Source of the DNA: Streptomyces aquilus
GTDB lineage: Bacteria > Actinomycetota > Actinomycetes > Streptomycetales > Streptomycetaceae
Assembly (NCBI RefSeq): GCF_003955715.1
Contig: NZ_CP034463.1
Span: forward strand, 7,626,001-7,690,000
Direction of reading: 5' to 3'
DNA length: 64,000 bases
Position 1 is the stretch's first letter; every line of letters begins with the position of its first letter. Positions 43,738-53,073 of this stretch are shown one piece after another. Below the pieces are notes generated by a model. It searched no databases and was not told the origin of the DNA. It saw only the letters and a list, made by a program, of their open reading frames with translations. The position numbers and the translations under genes are program-made.

Positions 43738-43807
43738 AGCCGTTCAGATCCCTCTCCTGTCGAACCTGTCGAACCTGTCGAAAACGCTGAAAGGTCCTCA
43801 ACCCCCC

Positions 43808-44455
43808 ATGCCCGAGCTGGTGTTCTTCTCCGGAACGATGGACTGCGGGAAGTCGACGCTGGCTCTCCAGATCGAGCACAACCGTTCCGCGCGCGGCCTC
43901 CAGGGCATGATCTTCACGCGTGACGACCGCGCGGGTGAGGGCAAGCTCTCCTCCCGGCTGGGCCTGGTGACGGACGCGGTCGAGGTCGAGGACGGTCAGG
44001 ACCTGTACGCCTACCTCGTCGACCACCTCTCCCAGGGCGGTCGCGCGGACTACGTCATCGCCGACGAGGCCCAGTTCCTGGCGCCGGAGCAGATCGACCA
44101 ACTCGCCCGTGTGGTGGACGACCTGGGCCTGGACGTCTACGCCTTCGGCATCACCACGGACTTCCGCTCCAAGCTCTTCCCCGGCTCCCAGCGCCTCGTC
44201 GAACTGGCCGACCGCGTCGAGGTCCTCCAGGTGGAGGCCCTGTGCTGGTGCGGCGCCCGGGCCACGCACAACGCCCGCACGATAGGCGGCGCCATGGTCG
44301 TGGAAGGCGCCCAGGTGGTGGTCGGCGACGTCAACCAGTCGGAAGCCATCGGCTACGAGGTCCTGTGCCGCCGCCACCACCGCCGCCGCATGACATCGGC
44401 AACGGCGAGAGCGGCGGCCCTGTCACCGGACGTACTGCCGGTCAACTCGGTTTAG
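43808..44455 (+). CDS. tdk: Thymidine kinase
   Basis: 215 residues from ATG 43808. Type II thymidine kinase: P-loop SGTMDCGKST (8-17), DEAQFL catalytic Glu region, lasso loop (FPGSQRLVELADRVEVL) and zinc-binding Cys residues (LCWCGARA and YEVLCRRHH). It phosphorylates thymidine in pyrimidine salvage, complementing dut further right in dTTP supply. The 3' end overlaps the convergent DUF4352 gene by 14 bases. Confidence 0.93.
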   Translation: MPELVFFSGTMDCGKSTLALQIEHNRSARGLQGMIFTRDDRAGEGKLSSRLGLVTDAVEVEDGQDLYAYLVDHLSQGGRADYVIADEAQFLAPEQIDQLARVVDDLGLDVYAFGITTDFRSKLFPGSQRLVELADRVEVLQVEALCWCGARATHNARTIGGAMVVEGAQVVVGDVNQSEAIGYEVLCRRHHRRRMTSATARAAALSPDVLPVNSV

Positions 44456-44939
44456 GGACGGTCCATTCGCCTACGTCGTCGGCGAAGCCGCTGTTCATGG
44501 CGAACTGAACGGTGACGATCCGCGAGCCGTCCGAGACCTCGAAGGTGATGAAGCCCAGGGCTGTCTTGCCGGGCCCCACATTGACACTGGCGGGAAACGC
44601 GGGACCGGCAGCCGAATCGCCGAGGGTCGAGTCGAAGCGCTGCCCGGCCTTGTCGATCACGGTTGCCCCATTGGACGGGGAGTCGTGGTAGACGGCTGTT
44701 CCGGTGTTCTTCAGACGGAACTGAACGGCCACGTAGTGGTTCCCCGCGTCCGGCTGGAAGTCGTCGGGGTTCGTCGGAGCCGGATCGACAACCTTGGTGA
44801 CGGTGACGTCGAGCCTCTCGCCCGGCTCGCTTCCCGTCAGGCTCACGGTGTCCCCGACGTGCGGGTCGGCAACAGGTGCCAGTGCTAGTGCAGGAGCTGC
44901 CAGCAGGCAAGTCAACAACGGTGCGGTACGACGGCGCAT
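44442..44939 (-). CDS. Secreted DUF4352-domain protein
   Basis: 165 residues from ATG 44939 with GGAGGAG upstream. A signal peptide (RRRTAPLLTCLLAAPALALA) is followed by an immunoglobulin-like DUF4352/telokin-like domain (DVTVTKVVDP, HYVAVQFRLKNTGTAVYHDS, KTALGFITFEVSDGSRIVTV). No lipobox Cys is present where related Streptomyces proteins are often lipoproteins. The role may be adhesion or protection; unknown. It overlaps tdk tail to tail by 14 bases. Confidence 0.85.
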   Translation of the reverse strand: MRRRTAPLLTCLLAAPALALAPVADPHVGDTVSLTGSEPGERLDVTVTKVVDPAPTNPDDFQPDAGNHYVAVQFRLKNTGTAVYHDSPSNGATVIDKAGQRFDSTLGDSAAGPAFPASVNVGPGKTALGFITFEVSDGSRIVTVQFAMNSGFADDVGEWTVPKPS

Positions 44940-44986
44940 CGCTCCTCCATGTGCTGCGGAGCGGCTGATGTCACCATCGTCTGCCC

Positions 44987-45763
44987 TCAGGGCGTCGCCC
45001 GCACCACCGAGAACCTCGCCCCCTCCGGATCGGACACCGTGGCGACGCGGCCGTGTGGTGTGTCGTGGGGGTGTTCGAGGATGTGGCCGCCCAGGGCGGT
45101 GAGCAGGGCCAGGGTGTCGTCCGTGTCGGACACCTGGAAGTACGTCATCCAGTGCGGGCCCCGGTCGCGGGGGAGGGAGCTGCCGACGCCGTGGATGCCG
45201 GCGACCGGCCGGCCGGCGAGTTGGAGGGTGACGTGGTCGAGGTCGGCGGAGACGACCGGCTCCTCGTCGTAGCCGAAGACCGTTTCGTAGAACTTGGCGA
45301 CGCTCGCCGTCTCGAAGGTGAGCAGTTCGTGCCAGGCCGGGGTGCCGGGGACGCCGGAGATGCCGGTGCCGCGGTGCACGCCCGCCTGCCACACGCCGAA
45401 GACCGCGCCCGAGGGGTCGGAGCCGATCGCGAGGCGCCCGGCGTCCCCCGCGTCCAGCGGGCCCACGCCGATCGTGCCGCCGCACAGCCGCACCGTCTCC
45501 GCCGTCAGGTCCACGTCGTCCGAGGCGAGGTACGGCGTCCAGGCGATGGGCAGATGGCGGTCGGGCGGAAGTTGGCCGATTCCTGCCACTTCGTGGCCGT
45601 CCAGCAGGGCGCGCACATACGGGCCCAGCTGCTGCGGGCCCGGTTGGAACTCCCAGCCGAACAGCTCGCCGTAGAACTCCTGGGTCGTGGTCAGCCCGTG
45701 CACCATCAGACTCACCCAGCAGGGTGTGCCGTTCGGGCCGGCCGACCCCCGTGCCTCGGTCAT
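44987..45763 (-). CDS. VOC-superfamily (glyoxalase/dioxygenase-like) protein
   Basis: 258 residues from ATG 45763, GGAGAG upstream. Two tandem VOC modules: residues about 14-120 (PCWVSLMVHGLTTTQEFYGE, LFGWEF) and about 140-255 (PAWHELLTFETASVAKFYET, VFGYDEEP). The His and Glu metal ligands of active glyoxalase-type enzymes are only partly kept, so it may be an enzyme or an antibiotic/metabolite-binding resistance protein. Streptomyces homologs are often labelled hydroxylase without proof. Confidence 0.85.
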   Translation of the reverse strand: MTEARGSAGPNGTPCWVSLMVHGLTTTQEFYGELFGWEFQPGPQQLGPYVRALLDGHEVAGIGQLPPDRHLPIAWTPYLASDDVDLTAETVRLCGGTIGVGPLDAGDAGRLAIGSDPSGAVFGVWQAGVHRGTGISGVPGTPAWHELLTFETASVAKFYETVFGYDEEPVVSADLDHVTLQLAGRPVAGIHGVGSSLPRDRGPHWMTYFQVSDTDDTLALLTALGGHILEHPHDTPHGRVATVSDPEGARFSVVRATP

Positions 45764-46058
45764 CGTCACTCTCTCCTCGACCCCTCGCGGTAGCCGTGTC
45801 GCCGCCGTGCTCCGGACCCCGTGCCGATGCTCGCACCACCCGTGGTGCCGCGCGCTCCGGGCGCGCCGCTGCTCTCCGCCCCTTCCCGCAGAATGCCCGG
45901 TGTGCGGTGACCCGACCTTTTCTGCGCGATTGCTGACGGATGTCGATCGGCTGTACAGCATGTGCCCGATCCCGTACGCCTCGTGATCGAGCCTGCCCGG
46001 CGGAGCAGAGTAGCCGGACATGGACGATGCGGCCACCCCGTGCGCGAGGATGGTGGCC

Positions 46059-46910
46059 ATGAACGCCATCATCTCCGCATCCGAACTCGCGAGCGACTTG
46101 ACCGGCTCGAACCCGCCGGTGGTCCTCGACGTCCGCTGGCAGCTGAGCGTGGCCAAGGCGGCCGGAGAGCCGCCCTTCGACGGCCGTGCCGCGTACGCGG
46201 CCGGGCACATTCCGGGCGCGGTCTTCGTTGACCTGGACCGGGAGCTCGCCGCGGCCCCCGGCGCGCGCGGCCGGCATCCGCTTCCCGAGGTCGCCGACTT
46301 CGGCGCCGCGATGCGCCGGGCGGGTGTCTCGGCCGGGACGCCGGTGATCGTGTACGACGGCGGACAGGGCTGGGCGGCCGCCCGCGCGTGGTGGATGCTG
46401 CGCTGGACAGGTCACCCGGACGTGCGGGTCCTCGACGGCGGGTTGCCGTCCTGGGAGGGGCCGTTGGAGACGGCCGAGCCGACTCCGGCGGAGGGCGACT
46501 TCGTGCCGCGGCCGGGCGCGGTGGACCTCCTCGACGCCGACGGGGCCGCGGCCCTGGCCCGTTCCGGGGTCCTGTTCGACGCCCGCGCGGGGGAGCGGTA
46601 CCGGGGTGAGGTGGAGCCGATCGACCGGGTCGGCGGGCACATCCCGGGCGCCGTGTCCGCGCCCACGAACGAGAACGTCGCCGCGGACGGCCGCTTCCTG
46701 CCCGCCGAGGAACTGCACGCCCGCTTCAAGGCCCTCGGCGTCTCCGACGACGCCCCCGTGGGCGTGTACTGCGGTTCCGGCGTCTCCGGGGCGCACGAGG
46801 TGCTGGCGCTGGCGGTCGCGGGCATCCCGGCCGCGCTGTACGTGGGCTCCTGGTCGGAGTGGTCGTCGGACCCGTCGCGGCCGGTCGCCGTGGGCCCGGA
46901 CCCGCAGTAG
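46059..46910 (+). CDS. Sulfurtransferase with two rhodanese domains
   Basis: 283 residues from ATG 46059 (GAGGATGG upstream; ATG 46050 also in frame). Rhodanese domain 1 about 1-125 (VVLDVRWQLS, AGHIPGAVFVDLDRELA) lacks Cys; domain 2 about 150-283 has catalytic Cys238 in VYCGSGVSG. The CGSGVS loop is closer to 3-mercaptopyruvate sulfurtransferases than to classic thiosulfate rhodaneses (CRxGxR). Role: transfer of sulfur to thiols or cyanide. A terminator follows. Confidence 0.92.
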   Translation: MNAIISASELASDLTGSNPPVVLDVRWQLSVAKAAGEPPFDGRAAYAAGHIPGAVFVDLDRELAAAPGARGRHPLPEVADFGAAMRRAGVSAGTPVIVYDGGQGWAAARAWWMLRWTGHPDVRVLDGGLPSWEGPLETAEPTPAEGDFVPRPGAVDLLDADGAAALARSGVLFDARAGERYRGEVEPIDRVGGHIPGAVSAPTNENVAADGRFLPAEELHARFKALGVSDDAPVGVYCGSGVSGAHEVLALAVAGIPAALYVGSWSEWSSDPSRPVAVGPDPQ

Positions 46911-46926
46911 CCGCCGTACGGTCCGC

Positions 46927-46960
46927 ATGAGGGCCCGCGTCCAGCGACGCGGGCCCTCAT
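46927..46960. terminator. Bidirectional terminator between rhodanese and sepH
   Basis: ATGAGGGCCCGCGT (46927-46940) pairs perfectly with ACGCGGGCCCTCAT (46947-46960) over CCAGCG, between convergent genes. Confidence 0.92.
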
Positions 46961-46977
46961 GGACGTCGTACGACCTG

Positions 46978-48024
46978 CTACTCCTGCTTCTTGCGCCGTG
47001 TCCCGAACACGATCTCGTCCCAGCTCGGGACCGCCGCCCGGCGGCCCGGGCGGACGCCGTCCGCCTCGGCCTGGCGGTCGGTGGCGCCGACGAGGCGGTC
47101 GCGGTGGGCGCCCACGGAGCGGGGCATGAGGACGTCCGCGTAGGCGGAACCGGCCGAGGCCGCCGGCGCCGGAGGCTCCTCCGCCGCGGGTTCGTCGGCG
47201 GGTTCCTCCACCGGGGCGGGGGTCTCCGAGGGGCGCTCCGGGACGACCAGGTCGCCCCGGAAGCTCGGCACCGCCTCCAGGAGGCTCGTCAGCGAGTCGC
47301 GTTCGCTCGCGCTCTCCTCCTCGGCCGGCTCGGGAGCCGGTCCGGGCAGCCCCAGGCGTTCCCGGTCGAGGGAACGGTCCAGCGGCCGGTCGCGCGGCAG
47401 CCGGGCGATGCGCGGTACGAAGGGAAAGCTGGGCTCCGGCGAGGCCGCGAGGTCGTCGGACTCACCGATGAGCGAGCGCGCCTCGTCGTCGACGGCCTGG
47501 ACGAGCCGGCGGGGCGGGTCGTAGGTCCAGCTCGCCGAGTGCGGTTCGCCCGCGACCAGGTAGACGAGCAGCACCTCCCAAGTGCCGTCGTCGCGGCGCC
47601 AGGAGTCCCACTGGACGGTGTCCTTGTCGGCGCCGCGCAGCAGCAGTCGCTCCTGGACGGCCTCGCCGAGCTGTGGTCCGGCGTTCTCGCCGGGCCGGCG
47701 GACAGGGGTCTTGCGGGCCCGCTCGGCCATGAAGGCGCGCTCCGCGAGCACGGGGCCCTCGAAACGGCGCACCCGGTCGACGGGGATGCCGGCCATCTGC
47801 GCGACCTCCTCGGCCGTCGCACCGGCGCGTATACGTGCCTGAATGTCGCGGGGGCGGAGATGGCTCTCCACCTCGATCTCGATCTGGCCGAGGCGGGGAC
47901 GGTCGCCGCGTACGGCGGCGCGCAGACGCTCGTCAATCGGAAGCGTGTACTCCGTGCTGTCCGCAGCCTTCAGCACCAGCCGTGTGCCGTCATTCGAGAC
48001 GGCCACGACACGCAGTTCGGGCAT
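46978..48024 (-). CDS. sepH: Septation protein SepH
   Basis: 348 residues from ATG 48024 with GGGAGGT upstream. The N-terminal DUF3071 domain (PELRVVAVSNDGTRLVLKAA) includes a helix-turn-helix (GATAEEVAQMAGIPVDRVRR) and extends to about residue 170; a long Pro/Glu-rich linker and a short conserved C-terminus (AAVPSWDEIVFGTRRKKQE) follow. SepH binds FtsZ and stimulates filament assembly for vegetative and sporulation septation. Monocistronic, convergent on the rhodanese gene. Confidence 0.93.
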   Translation of the reverse strand: MPELRVVAVSNDGTRLVLKAADSTEYTLPIDERLRAAVRGDRPRLGQIEIEVESHLRPRDIQARIRAGATAEEVAQMAGIPVDRVRRFEGPVLAERAFMAERARKTPVRRPGENAGPQLGEAVQERLLLRGADKDTVQWDSWRRDDGTWEVLLVYLVAGEPHSASWTYDPPRRLVQAVDDEARSLIGESDDLAASPEPSFPFVPRIARLPRDRPLDRSLDRERLGLPGPAPEPAEEESASERDSLTSLLEAVPSFRGDLVVPERPSETPAPVEEPADEPAAEEPPAPAASAGSAYADVLMPRSVGAHRDRLVGATDRQAEADGVRPGRRAAVPSWDEIVFGTRRKKQE

Positions 48025-48496
48025 GGGGACCTCCCGGGTGGTGCCTGCCGACGTCACGTGCGTCGCTGCTTCCGCTAGTCGAGTGTGGCCTGCCCGGGTG
48101 CAGCCTGCCACAACCTTGCCGAGTTGCCCGGCGTGTCGGGCCGGGGCCCTGGATCGCCGTTATGGCACGGTTATCTATTCGCAACGCTAAGTGACCAACT
48201 CCGTCACCCTGTGCAACTAGCCCCCTCCCGGCGGTCCTTGAAGGCCACGGACGCCCAGGCGGGAGACCGGACCCAGGGCTCGCAACAGTACTCCATTTGG
48301 ACCACGTGCGTGGATTGGCGCGCCGCCCAACTTCCCGCAAGGGGTGGGACTTGGCCGTCCCCGGCAAGGATTTGCGGATCTTGAACGTGGCGTACTTCAC
48401 GGAATCGCCAGAAACGGAACTAAACGTTTTCGTTCGTACGTCCCTTTGTCGTGCAGTTGGTTGATCAAGTACGGGAAAGGCAGGCAAGGTTCCGGG
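48025..48496. other. Divergent region between sepH and the Ser-rich membrane protein gene
   Basis: 472 bases, with AT-richer tracts near 48160-48200 and 48395-48470. Reading right, GGAAC at 48415-48419 with CGTC 18 bases after the AAC is a weak ECF-like arrangement, and TTGATC occurs at 48461. No hairpin or RNA gene stands out. A plus-strand frame extends back from the gene at 48497 to 48344 but has no credible start. Confidence 0.35.
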
Positions 48497-49291
48497 ATGG
48501 GTGAAAGGCCCGATGTCAGGGAAAAGCGGATCGATCTGAACCTCCCCCAGGTGGCGGGCGCCGCGCTGGCCGCCGTGGTCGCGGCCAAACTCGCCTCCTA
48601 TTTCGGGGTGTACGGCACGATCCTCGGCGCCGGCCTCGTCAGCGTGGTCGCCACCTGCGGGGGCTCCGTCTTCCAGCACCTGTTCAGACGTACGGGCGAA
48701 CAACTCAGGGACGTCACGGGCCCCACCAAGGCATCGGCACCGGAACAGCCGCCGCGCCCCGGGGAGTTCACCGAGGGCACCGCCCACCGCGCGCGGGTCA
48801 GGAGCTGGAAGCGGCCCCTGGTCGCCGCGGCCCTCGTCTTCGGCGTCGCCATGGCCGGCGTCACCACCTATGAACTGGCGTCGGGCAACAGCCTCAGCGG
48901 CGGCAAGGGCACCACGGTCGCCGACGCCGTCACCGGCAAGGACACGTCGTCCGCAGGCTCCGACGGGTCCCCCGAATCCTCGGGGTCCGAGGGGTCCTCC
49001 GGGTCCTCCGGGTCCTCCGGGTCCTCCGGGTCCGGCAACTCCGGTGAGGACGCCACCACTTCCACGCCCTCACCGGCCCCGTCCGACGACACCTCGCCGT
49101 CGAGCGGCGCCACGTCCGGTGGCGGTACGACGTCCGGCCCGACGCCGACACCCGATCCCACACGCAGCGGCGGAACGCCGACGTCCACGCCGAGCGCGTC
49201 CGAGCCGTTGACGGCTACGCCCCCAGCACCCGCCGCAAGTAGTCGTTCTGGAACCGCCGATCAGGATCAAGCCGATCCCGCAGGGCGGTGA
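48497..49291 (+). CDS. Membrane protein with Ser/Thr/Pro-rich tail, running into the convergent gene
   Basis: 264 residues from ATG 48497 (TTCCGGG upstream, weak). An N-terminal hydrophobic block (about 18-55, GAALAAVVAAKLASYFGVYG) and a TM helix about 98-116 (LVAAALVFGVAMAGVTTYEL) precede a disordered extracellular tail rich in Ser, Thr, Gly and Pro, partly encoded by 9-bp repeats. The last 26 codons lie antisense inside the oxidase gene, where the sequence (PPAPAASSRSGTADQDQADP) is dictated by the other strand; an ancestral stop before 49215 may have been lost. Function unknown. Confidence 0.75.
   Translation: MGERPDVREKRIDLNLPQVAGAALAAVVAAKLASYFGVYGTILGAGLVSVVATCGGSVFQHLFRRTGEQLRDVTGPTKASAPEQPPRPGEFTEGTAHRARVRSWKRPLVAAALVFGVAMAGVTTYELASGNSLSGGKGTTVADAVTGKDTSSAGSDGSPESSGSEGSSGSSGSSGSSGSGNSGEDATTSTPSPAPSDDTSPSSGATSGGGTTSGPTPTPDPTRSGGTPTSTPSASEPLTATPPAPAASSRSGTADQDQADPAGR
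48992..49027 (+). repeat. 9-bp tandem repeat, four perfect units
   Basis: GGGTCCTCC is repeated at 48992, 49001, 49010 and 49019 and continues partially to 49035. In frame it encodes Gly-Ser-Ser steps of the disordered tail, so the tail length is likely to vary between strains. Confidence 0.9.
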
Positions 49292-50534
49292 ACTCGCCGA
49301 AGCGCGGATAGACCTCGGAGAAGTACTCGGCGTCGCGCGTGTGCACCTTGCCCCAGTGCGGCCGCCCCTCGTGCGCGGTGAAGATGCGCTCGGCGGCGGT
49401 GAAGTACGCCTGGTACGGCGTGCCCTTGACCATGTGGACGGCGATGTACGCGCTGTCGCGCCCCGACGCCGTGGACAGCGTGATGTCGTCGGCGGGCGCG
49501 GTGCGCACCTCGACGGGGAAGCTGATCCTCAGCCCGGAACGGTCGACCATGGTCCGCAGTTCACGCAGCACCTCGACCGCCGCCGCGCGCGGGACGGCGT
49601 ACTCCATCTCCACGAACCGCACCCGGCGCGGCGATGTGAAGACCTTGTAGGGGATGTCGGTGTACGTCCGCGCGGACAGCGCCTTGCTGGAGATCTGGGC
49701 GATCGCCGGGATGGTGCCGGGCACCGCGCGGCCGACCCACTGGGCGACCTGGAAGACGCCGTTGGAGAGGAACTCGTCCTCGATCCAGCCCTGGAGCTGC
49801 GGCACCGGCTTCTCCGGGCCCGCGCTGCGGTTGTTGCGCTTGGTGTTGGTGCTGCCGGTGTGCGGGAACCAGTAGAACTCGAAGTGCTCGTTCTCGGCCC
49901 ACAGCTCGTCGAAGTCGGCCAGCACCTTGTCGAACGGCATCGGCTCCTCGCGCGCGGTGAGCAGGAAGACCGGCTCCACCGCGAACGTGATCGCGGTGAC
50001 GATGCCGAGCGCGCCCAGGCCGATCCGGGCCGCGGCGAAGACCTCGGGGTTCTCCTTCTCGGAGCAGGTGAGCACCGAGCCGTCGGCGGTGACCAGCTCA
50101 AGTCCCTTGATCTGGGCGGCGATCGATCCCGACTCGCGTCCGGTGCCGTGCGTGCCGGTACTCGTGGCTCCGGAGACCGTCTGCTCCATGATGTCGCCCA
50201 TGTTCCGCAGCGAGAGCCCCTCGCGCGCGAGCGCCATGTTGAGCCTCTTGAGCTGGGTGCCGGCCCCGACCGTGACGGTCATGGCGTCCCGGTCGATGTT
50301 GCGGATACCGCTCAACAGTTGAGGGCGGATCAACACACCGTCGGTCGCCGCGATGGACGTGAAGGAGTGCCCGGTGCCGACGGGCTTGACCTTGAGTCCG
50401 TCCTCGGCGGCCCGCCGGACGGCGTCCGCCAGCTCCTCCACGGAGGCCGGAGTGACCTCCCGCGCGGGACGCGCGGCGACATTGCCGCCCCAGTTACGCC
50501 ACGTGCCGTTCTTGCCGCTCACTGTGGTGCTCAA
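49215..50534 (-). CDS. D-arabinono-1,4-lactone oxidase-type FAD oxidase
   Basis: 439 residues from ATG 50534. Vanillyl-alcohol-oxidase fold: FAD-binding domain (VKPVGTGHSFTSIAATDGVL, TVGAGTQLKRLNMALAREGL, GTHGTGRESG) and the ALO substrate domain (VFLLTAREEPMPFDKVLADF, HWGKVHTRDAEYFSEVYPRF, DRLDPDRRFQNDYLRRVLG). It should oxidise an aldono-lactone or sugar acid using oxygen or another acceptor. Its start overlaps the 3' end of the upstream MFS gene by 41 bases, so the two are one transcript; its 3' end overlaps the convergent gene by 77 bases. Confidence 0.92.
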   Translation of the reverse strand: MSTTVSGKNGTWRNWGGNVAARPAREVTPASVEELADAVRRAAEDGLKVKPVGTGHSFTSIAATDGVLIRPQLLSGIRNIDRDAMTVTVGAGTQLKRLNMALAREGLSLRNMGDIMEQTVSGATSTGTHGTGRESGSIAAQIKGLELVTADGSVLTCSEKENPEVFAAARIGLGALGIVTAITFAVEPVFLLTAREEPMPFDKVLADFDELWAENEHFEFYWFPHTGSTNTKRNNRSAGPEKPVPQLQGWIEDEFLSNGVFQVAQWVGRAVPGTIPAIAQISSKALSARTYTDIPYKVFTSPRRVRFVEMEYAVPRAAAVEVLRELRTMVDRSGLRISFPVEVRTAPADDITLSTASGRDSAYIAVHMVKGTPYQAYFTAAERIFTAHEGRPHWGKVHTRDAEYFSEVYPRFGEFTALRDRLDPDRRFQNDYLRRVLGA

Positions 50535-51738
50535 CCGTGCCTCCCCGACGCGGAACCGGCCGCTTGAGCCGGCGGTACCCCAGGAAACCGACCGCGACCG
50601 CGACGGCCCCGGACACCGCCGGAACCCCGTACCCGGCCTGCGCCCCGGCCGCGTCGATGACCCAGCCGGCCACGGAGGAGCCGAGCGCGACCCCGACCGC
50701 GAGCCCGGTGCTGATCCAGGTCATGCCCTCGGTCAGTTGCGCGCGTGGTACGTGCTGCTCGATCAGGGACATCGTCGTGATCATCGTCGGAGCGATGGAC
50801 AGTCCCGCCACGAACAGCGCCGCGGCCAGAAACGGCAAGTTTCCGACCAGTAGGAGGGGGATCATACTCACGGCCATCGCGCATATGCCCAGCAGCCAGC
50901 GAGGTTCCGGGGCTCCCTTGAAGCGCAACAGCCCGAACACGAGCCCCGCCACGCACGACCCCGCCGCGTAGAGGGCGAGCACGACGCTCGCGGCCCCCTT
51001 GTGCCCCTGCTCGTCGGCGAACGCGACGGTGACCACGTCGACGGCTCCGAAGATCGCCCCGGTCGCCACGAAGGTGGCCACCAGGACCTGGAGGCCGGGG
51101 GAGCGCAGGGCGCTGCCGCCCCCCTCGCCGTGGCGCTCACGCGGGTGCGGGGCGGGCTCGGTGGCCCGCTGCGAGGTCAGCCAGAAGACACCGACCGCGA
51201 GGAAGCAGGCGGCCAGCAGCGGCCCCGCCTCCGGGAACCACGCGGTCGACAGACCGATGGAGATGATCGGCCCGAAGATGAAGCACACCTCGTCGACGAC
51301 CGACTCGAACGAGTACGCCGTGTGCAGCTGCGGGGTGTCCCGGTACAGGGCGGCCCACCGCGCGCGGATCATCGCGCCGACGCTCGGCACGCACCCGATG
51401 CCCGCGCTGAAGACGTACAGCGACCAGTCGGGCCACCCGAAGTGCGCGGCGCACAGCAGCCCGGCGGCCGAGGCGAGCGCGACGAGCGTCGCCGGCCGCA
51501 GCACCCGCCGCTGCCCGTACTGGTCGACCAGCCGCGACACCTGCGGCCCCGCCACCGCCGCGGCCAGCGCCATGGTGGCCGACAGCGCCCCGGCGAGGCC
51601 GTACCGCCCCGTCAGCTGGGACACCATGGTCACCACGCCGATGCCCATCATCGACAGCGGCATCCGGCCGAGGAACCCCGCGGCGGAGAAGCCCTTGGAG
51701 CCGGGGGCGGCGAACAGGGCGCGGTAGGGGCTCGGCAC
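50494..51738 (-). CDS. Major facilitator superfamily transporter
   Basis: 414 residues from GTG 51738. About 12 transmembrane helices; the cytoplasmic loop motif between TM2 and TM3 (GPQVSRLVDQYGQRRVLRPA) is the MFS signature in modified form. It resembles drug/metabolite exporters of the YfmO or EmrD type. It is translationally linked to the oxidase downstream (41-base overlap); export or import of the oxidase substrate or product is possible but unsupported. Confidence 0.88.
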   Translation of the reverse strand: MPSPYRALFAAPGSKGFSAAGFLGRMPLSMMGIGVVTMVSQLTGRYGLAGALSATMALAAAVAGPQVSRLVDQYGQRRVLRPATLVALASAAGLLCAAHFGWPDWSLYVFSAGIGCVPSVGAMIRARWAALYRDTPQLHTAYSFESVVDEVCFIFGPIISIGLSTAWFPEAGPLLAACFLAVGVFWLTSQRATEPAPHPRERHGEGGGSALRSPGLQVLVATFVATGAIFGAVDVVTVAFADEQGHKGAASVVLALYAAGSCVAGLVFGLLRFKGAPEPRWLLGICAMAVSMIPLLLVGNLPFLAAALFVAGLSIAPTMITTMSLIEQHVPRAQLTEGMTWISTGLAVGVALGSSVAGWVIDAAGAQAGYGVPAVSGAVAVAVGFLGYRRLKRPVPRRGGTVEHHSERQERHVA

Positions 51739-51937
51739 GGGGGTCTCCGGTCAAGGGAAGTGAAGCGGCTCGGCGTCGTCCGCGTCGGCGGCTCAGTAAG
51801 GCGCGAACTCGGCCGATACAGCTTACGAGTAAGGCGACCCTAACGCACCCGCTCGGACGGCTGGGGCCTGTCCTGGGGAACCCCGTCCGTCACCCCGCCG
51901 TTTCCCGCCTGTCAGTACCGGATGACAGGATCGACCC

Positions 51938-53065
51938 ATGCCAGACGCGCGCGATGCCACCCCCTACGACGCCCTGCTCCTGCTCTCGTTCGGCGGCCCC
52001 GAGGGCCCGGACGACGTGGTCCCGTTCCTGGAGAACGTGACGCGCGGGCGAGGCATCCCCAAGGAACGCCTGAAGGAAGTCGGGCAGCACTACTTCCTGT
52101 TCGGCGGCGTGAGCCCCATCAACGACCAGAACCGCGCCCTGCTCGACGCCCTGCGCAAGGACTTCGCCGACCACGGCCTGGATCTGCCGATCTACTGGGG
52201 CAACCGCAACTGGGCCCCGTACCTCACGGACACGCTGCGCGAGATGATCGCCGACGGCCGCCGCCGCATCCTCGTCCTCGCCACCAGCGCGTACGCCTCG
52301 TACTCGGGCTGCCGCCAGTACCGCGAGAACCTCGCGGACTCCCTCGCGGCCCTGGAGGCCGAGGGCCTGGAACTGCCGAAGGTCGACAAGCTCCGCCACT
52401 ACTACAACCACGAGGGTTTCCTGGAGCCCATGATCGAGGGCGTCCTGCAGTCCCTGGCCGACCTCCCCGACGAGGTCCGGGACGGCGCCCACCTCGCCTT
52501 CTCGACCCACTCCATCCCGAACGCCTCGGCGGACACCTCGGGTCCGGTCGAGGACCACGGCGAGGGCGGCGCGTACGTGCGGCAGCACCTGGAGGTCGCG
52601 CGCCTGATCGCCGAGGCGGTCCGGGACCGCACGGGCATCGACCACCCCTGGCAGCTCGTCTACCAGTCCCGCTCCGGAGCCCCGCACATCCCGTGGCTGG
52701 AGCCGGACATCTGCGACCACCTGGAGGAGCGCCACGAGGCCGGCGTCCCCGCCGTCGTGATCGCCCCCATCGGCTTCGTCTCCGACCACATGGAGGTCCT
52801 CTACGACCTCGACACGGAGGCCAAGGCCAAGGCGGAGGAGCTGGGCCTGCCGATGCGCCGCTCGGCCACGGTCGGGGCCGACCCGCGCTTCGCGGCGGCC
52901 GTCCGCGACCTGATCCTGGAGCGGGCGGCGACCGAACGCGGCCAGGAGGTCACCCCCTGCGCCCTCGGCGCGCTGGGCCCGAGCCACAACCTCTGCCCGG
53001 TCGGCTGCTGCCCCGCCCGAGCCCCCCGCCCGGCCGCCGCCGGCGCCGACAGCCCCTACGCGTGA
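51938..53065 (+). CDS. hemH: Ferrochelatase (coproporphyrin ferrochelatase type)
   Basis: 375 residues from ATG 51938. Features: [15 protein letters not shown] at the N-terminus, RGIPKERL, the catalytic His region [10 protein letters not shown], and the C-terminal [33 protein letters not shown]. The tail [19 protein letters not shown] holds four Cys, three of which, with Cys125 (YSGC), likely bind the [2Fe-2S] cluster found in actinobacterial ferrochelatases. It inserts Fe2+ into coproporphyrin III in the haem pathway. It is followed 8 bases on by the IMPase gene. Confidence 0.95.
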   Translation: MPDARDATPYDALLLLSFGGPEGPDDVVPFLENVTRGRGIPKERLKEVGQHYFLFGGVSPINDQNRALLDALRKDFADHGLDLPIYWGNRNWAPYLTDTLREMIADGRRRILVLATSAYASYSGCRQYRENLADSLAALEAEGLELPKVDKLRHYYNHEGFLEPMIEGVLQSLADLPDEVRDGAHLAFSTHSIPNASADTSGPVEDHGEGGAYVRQHLEVARLIAEAVRDRTGIDHPWQLVYQSRSGAPHIPWLEPDICDHLEERHEAGVPAVVIAPIGFVSDHMEVLYDLDTEAKAKAEELGLPMRRSATVGADPRFAAAVRDLILERAATERGQEVTPCALGALGPSHNLCPVGCCPARAPRPAAAGADSPYA

Positions 53066-53073
53066 GGACCCCC

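Noticed and set aside
44940..46928. Upstream extension of the DUF4352 frame to 828 codons
   Set aside because: The extension runs through the VOC gene in another frame and antisense through the rhodanese gene; the signal peptide and GGAGGAG place the real start at 44939.
51825..51843. Iron-box-like sequence between the MFS gene and hemH
   Set aside because: Only 12 of 19 positions match the DmdR/IdeR consensus and the left arm is lost; not enough to call.
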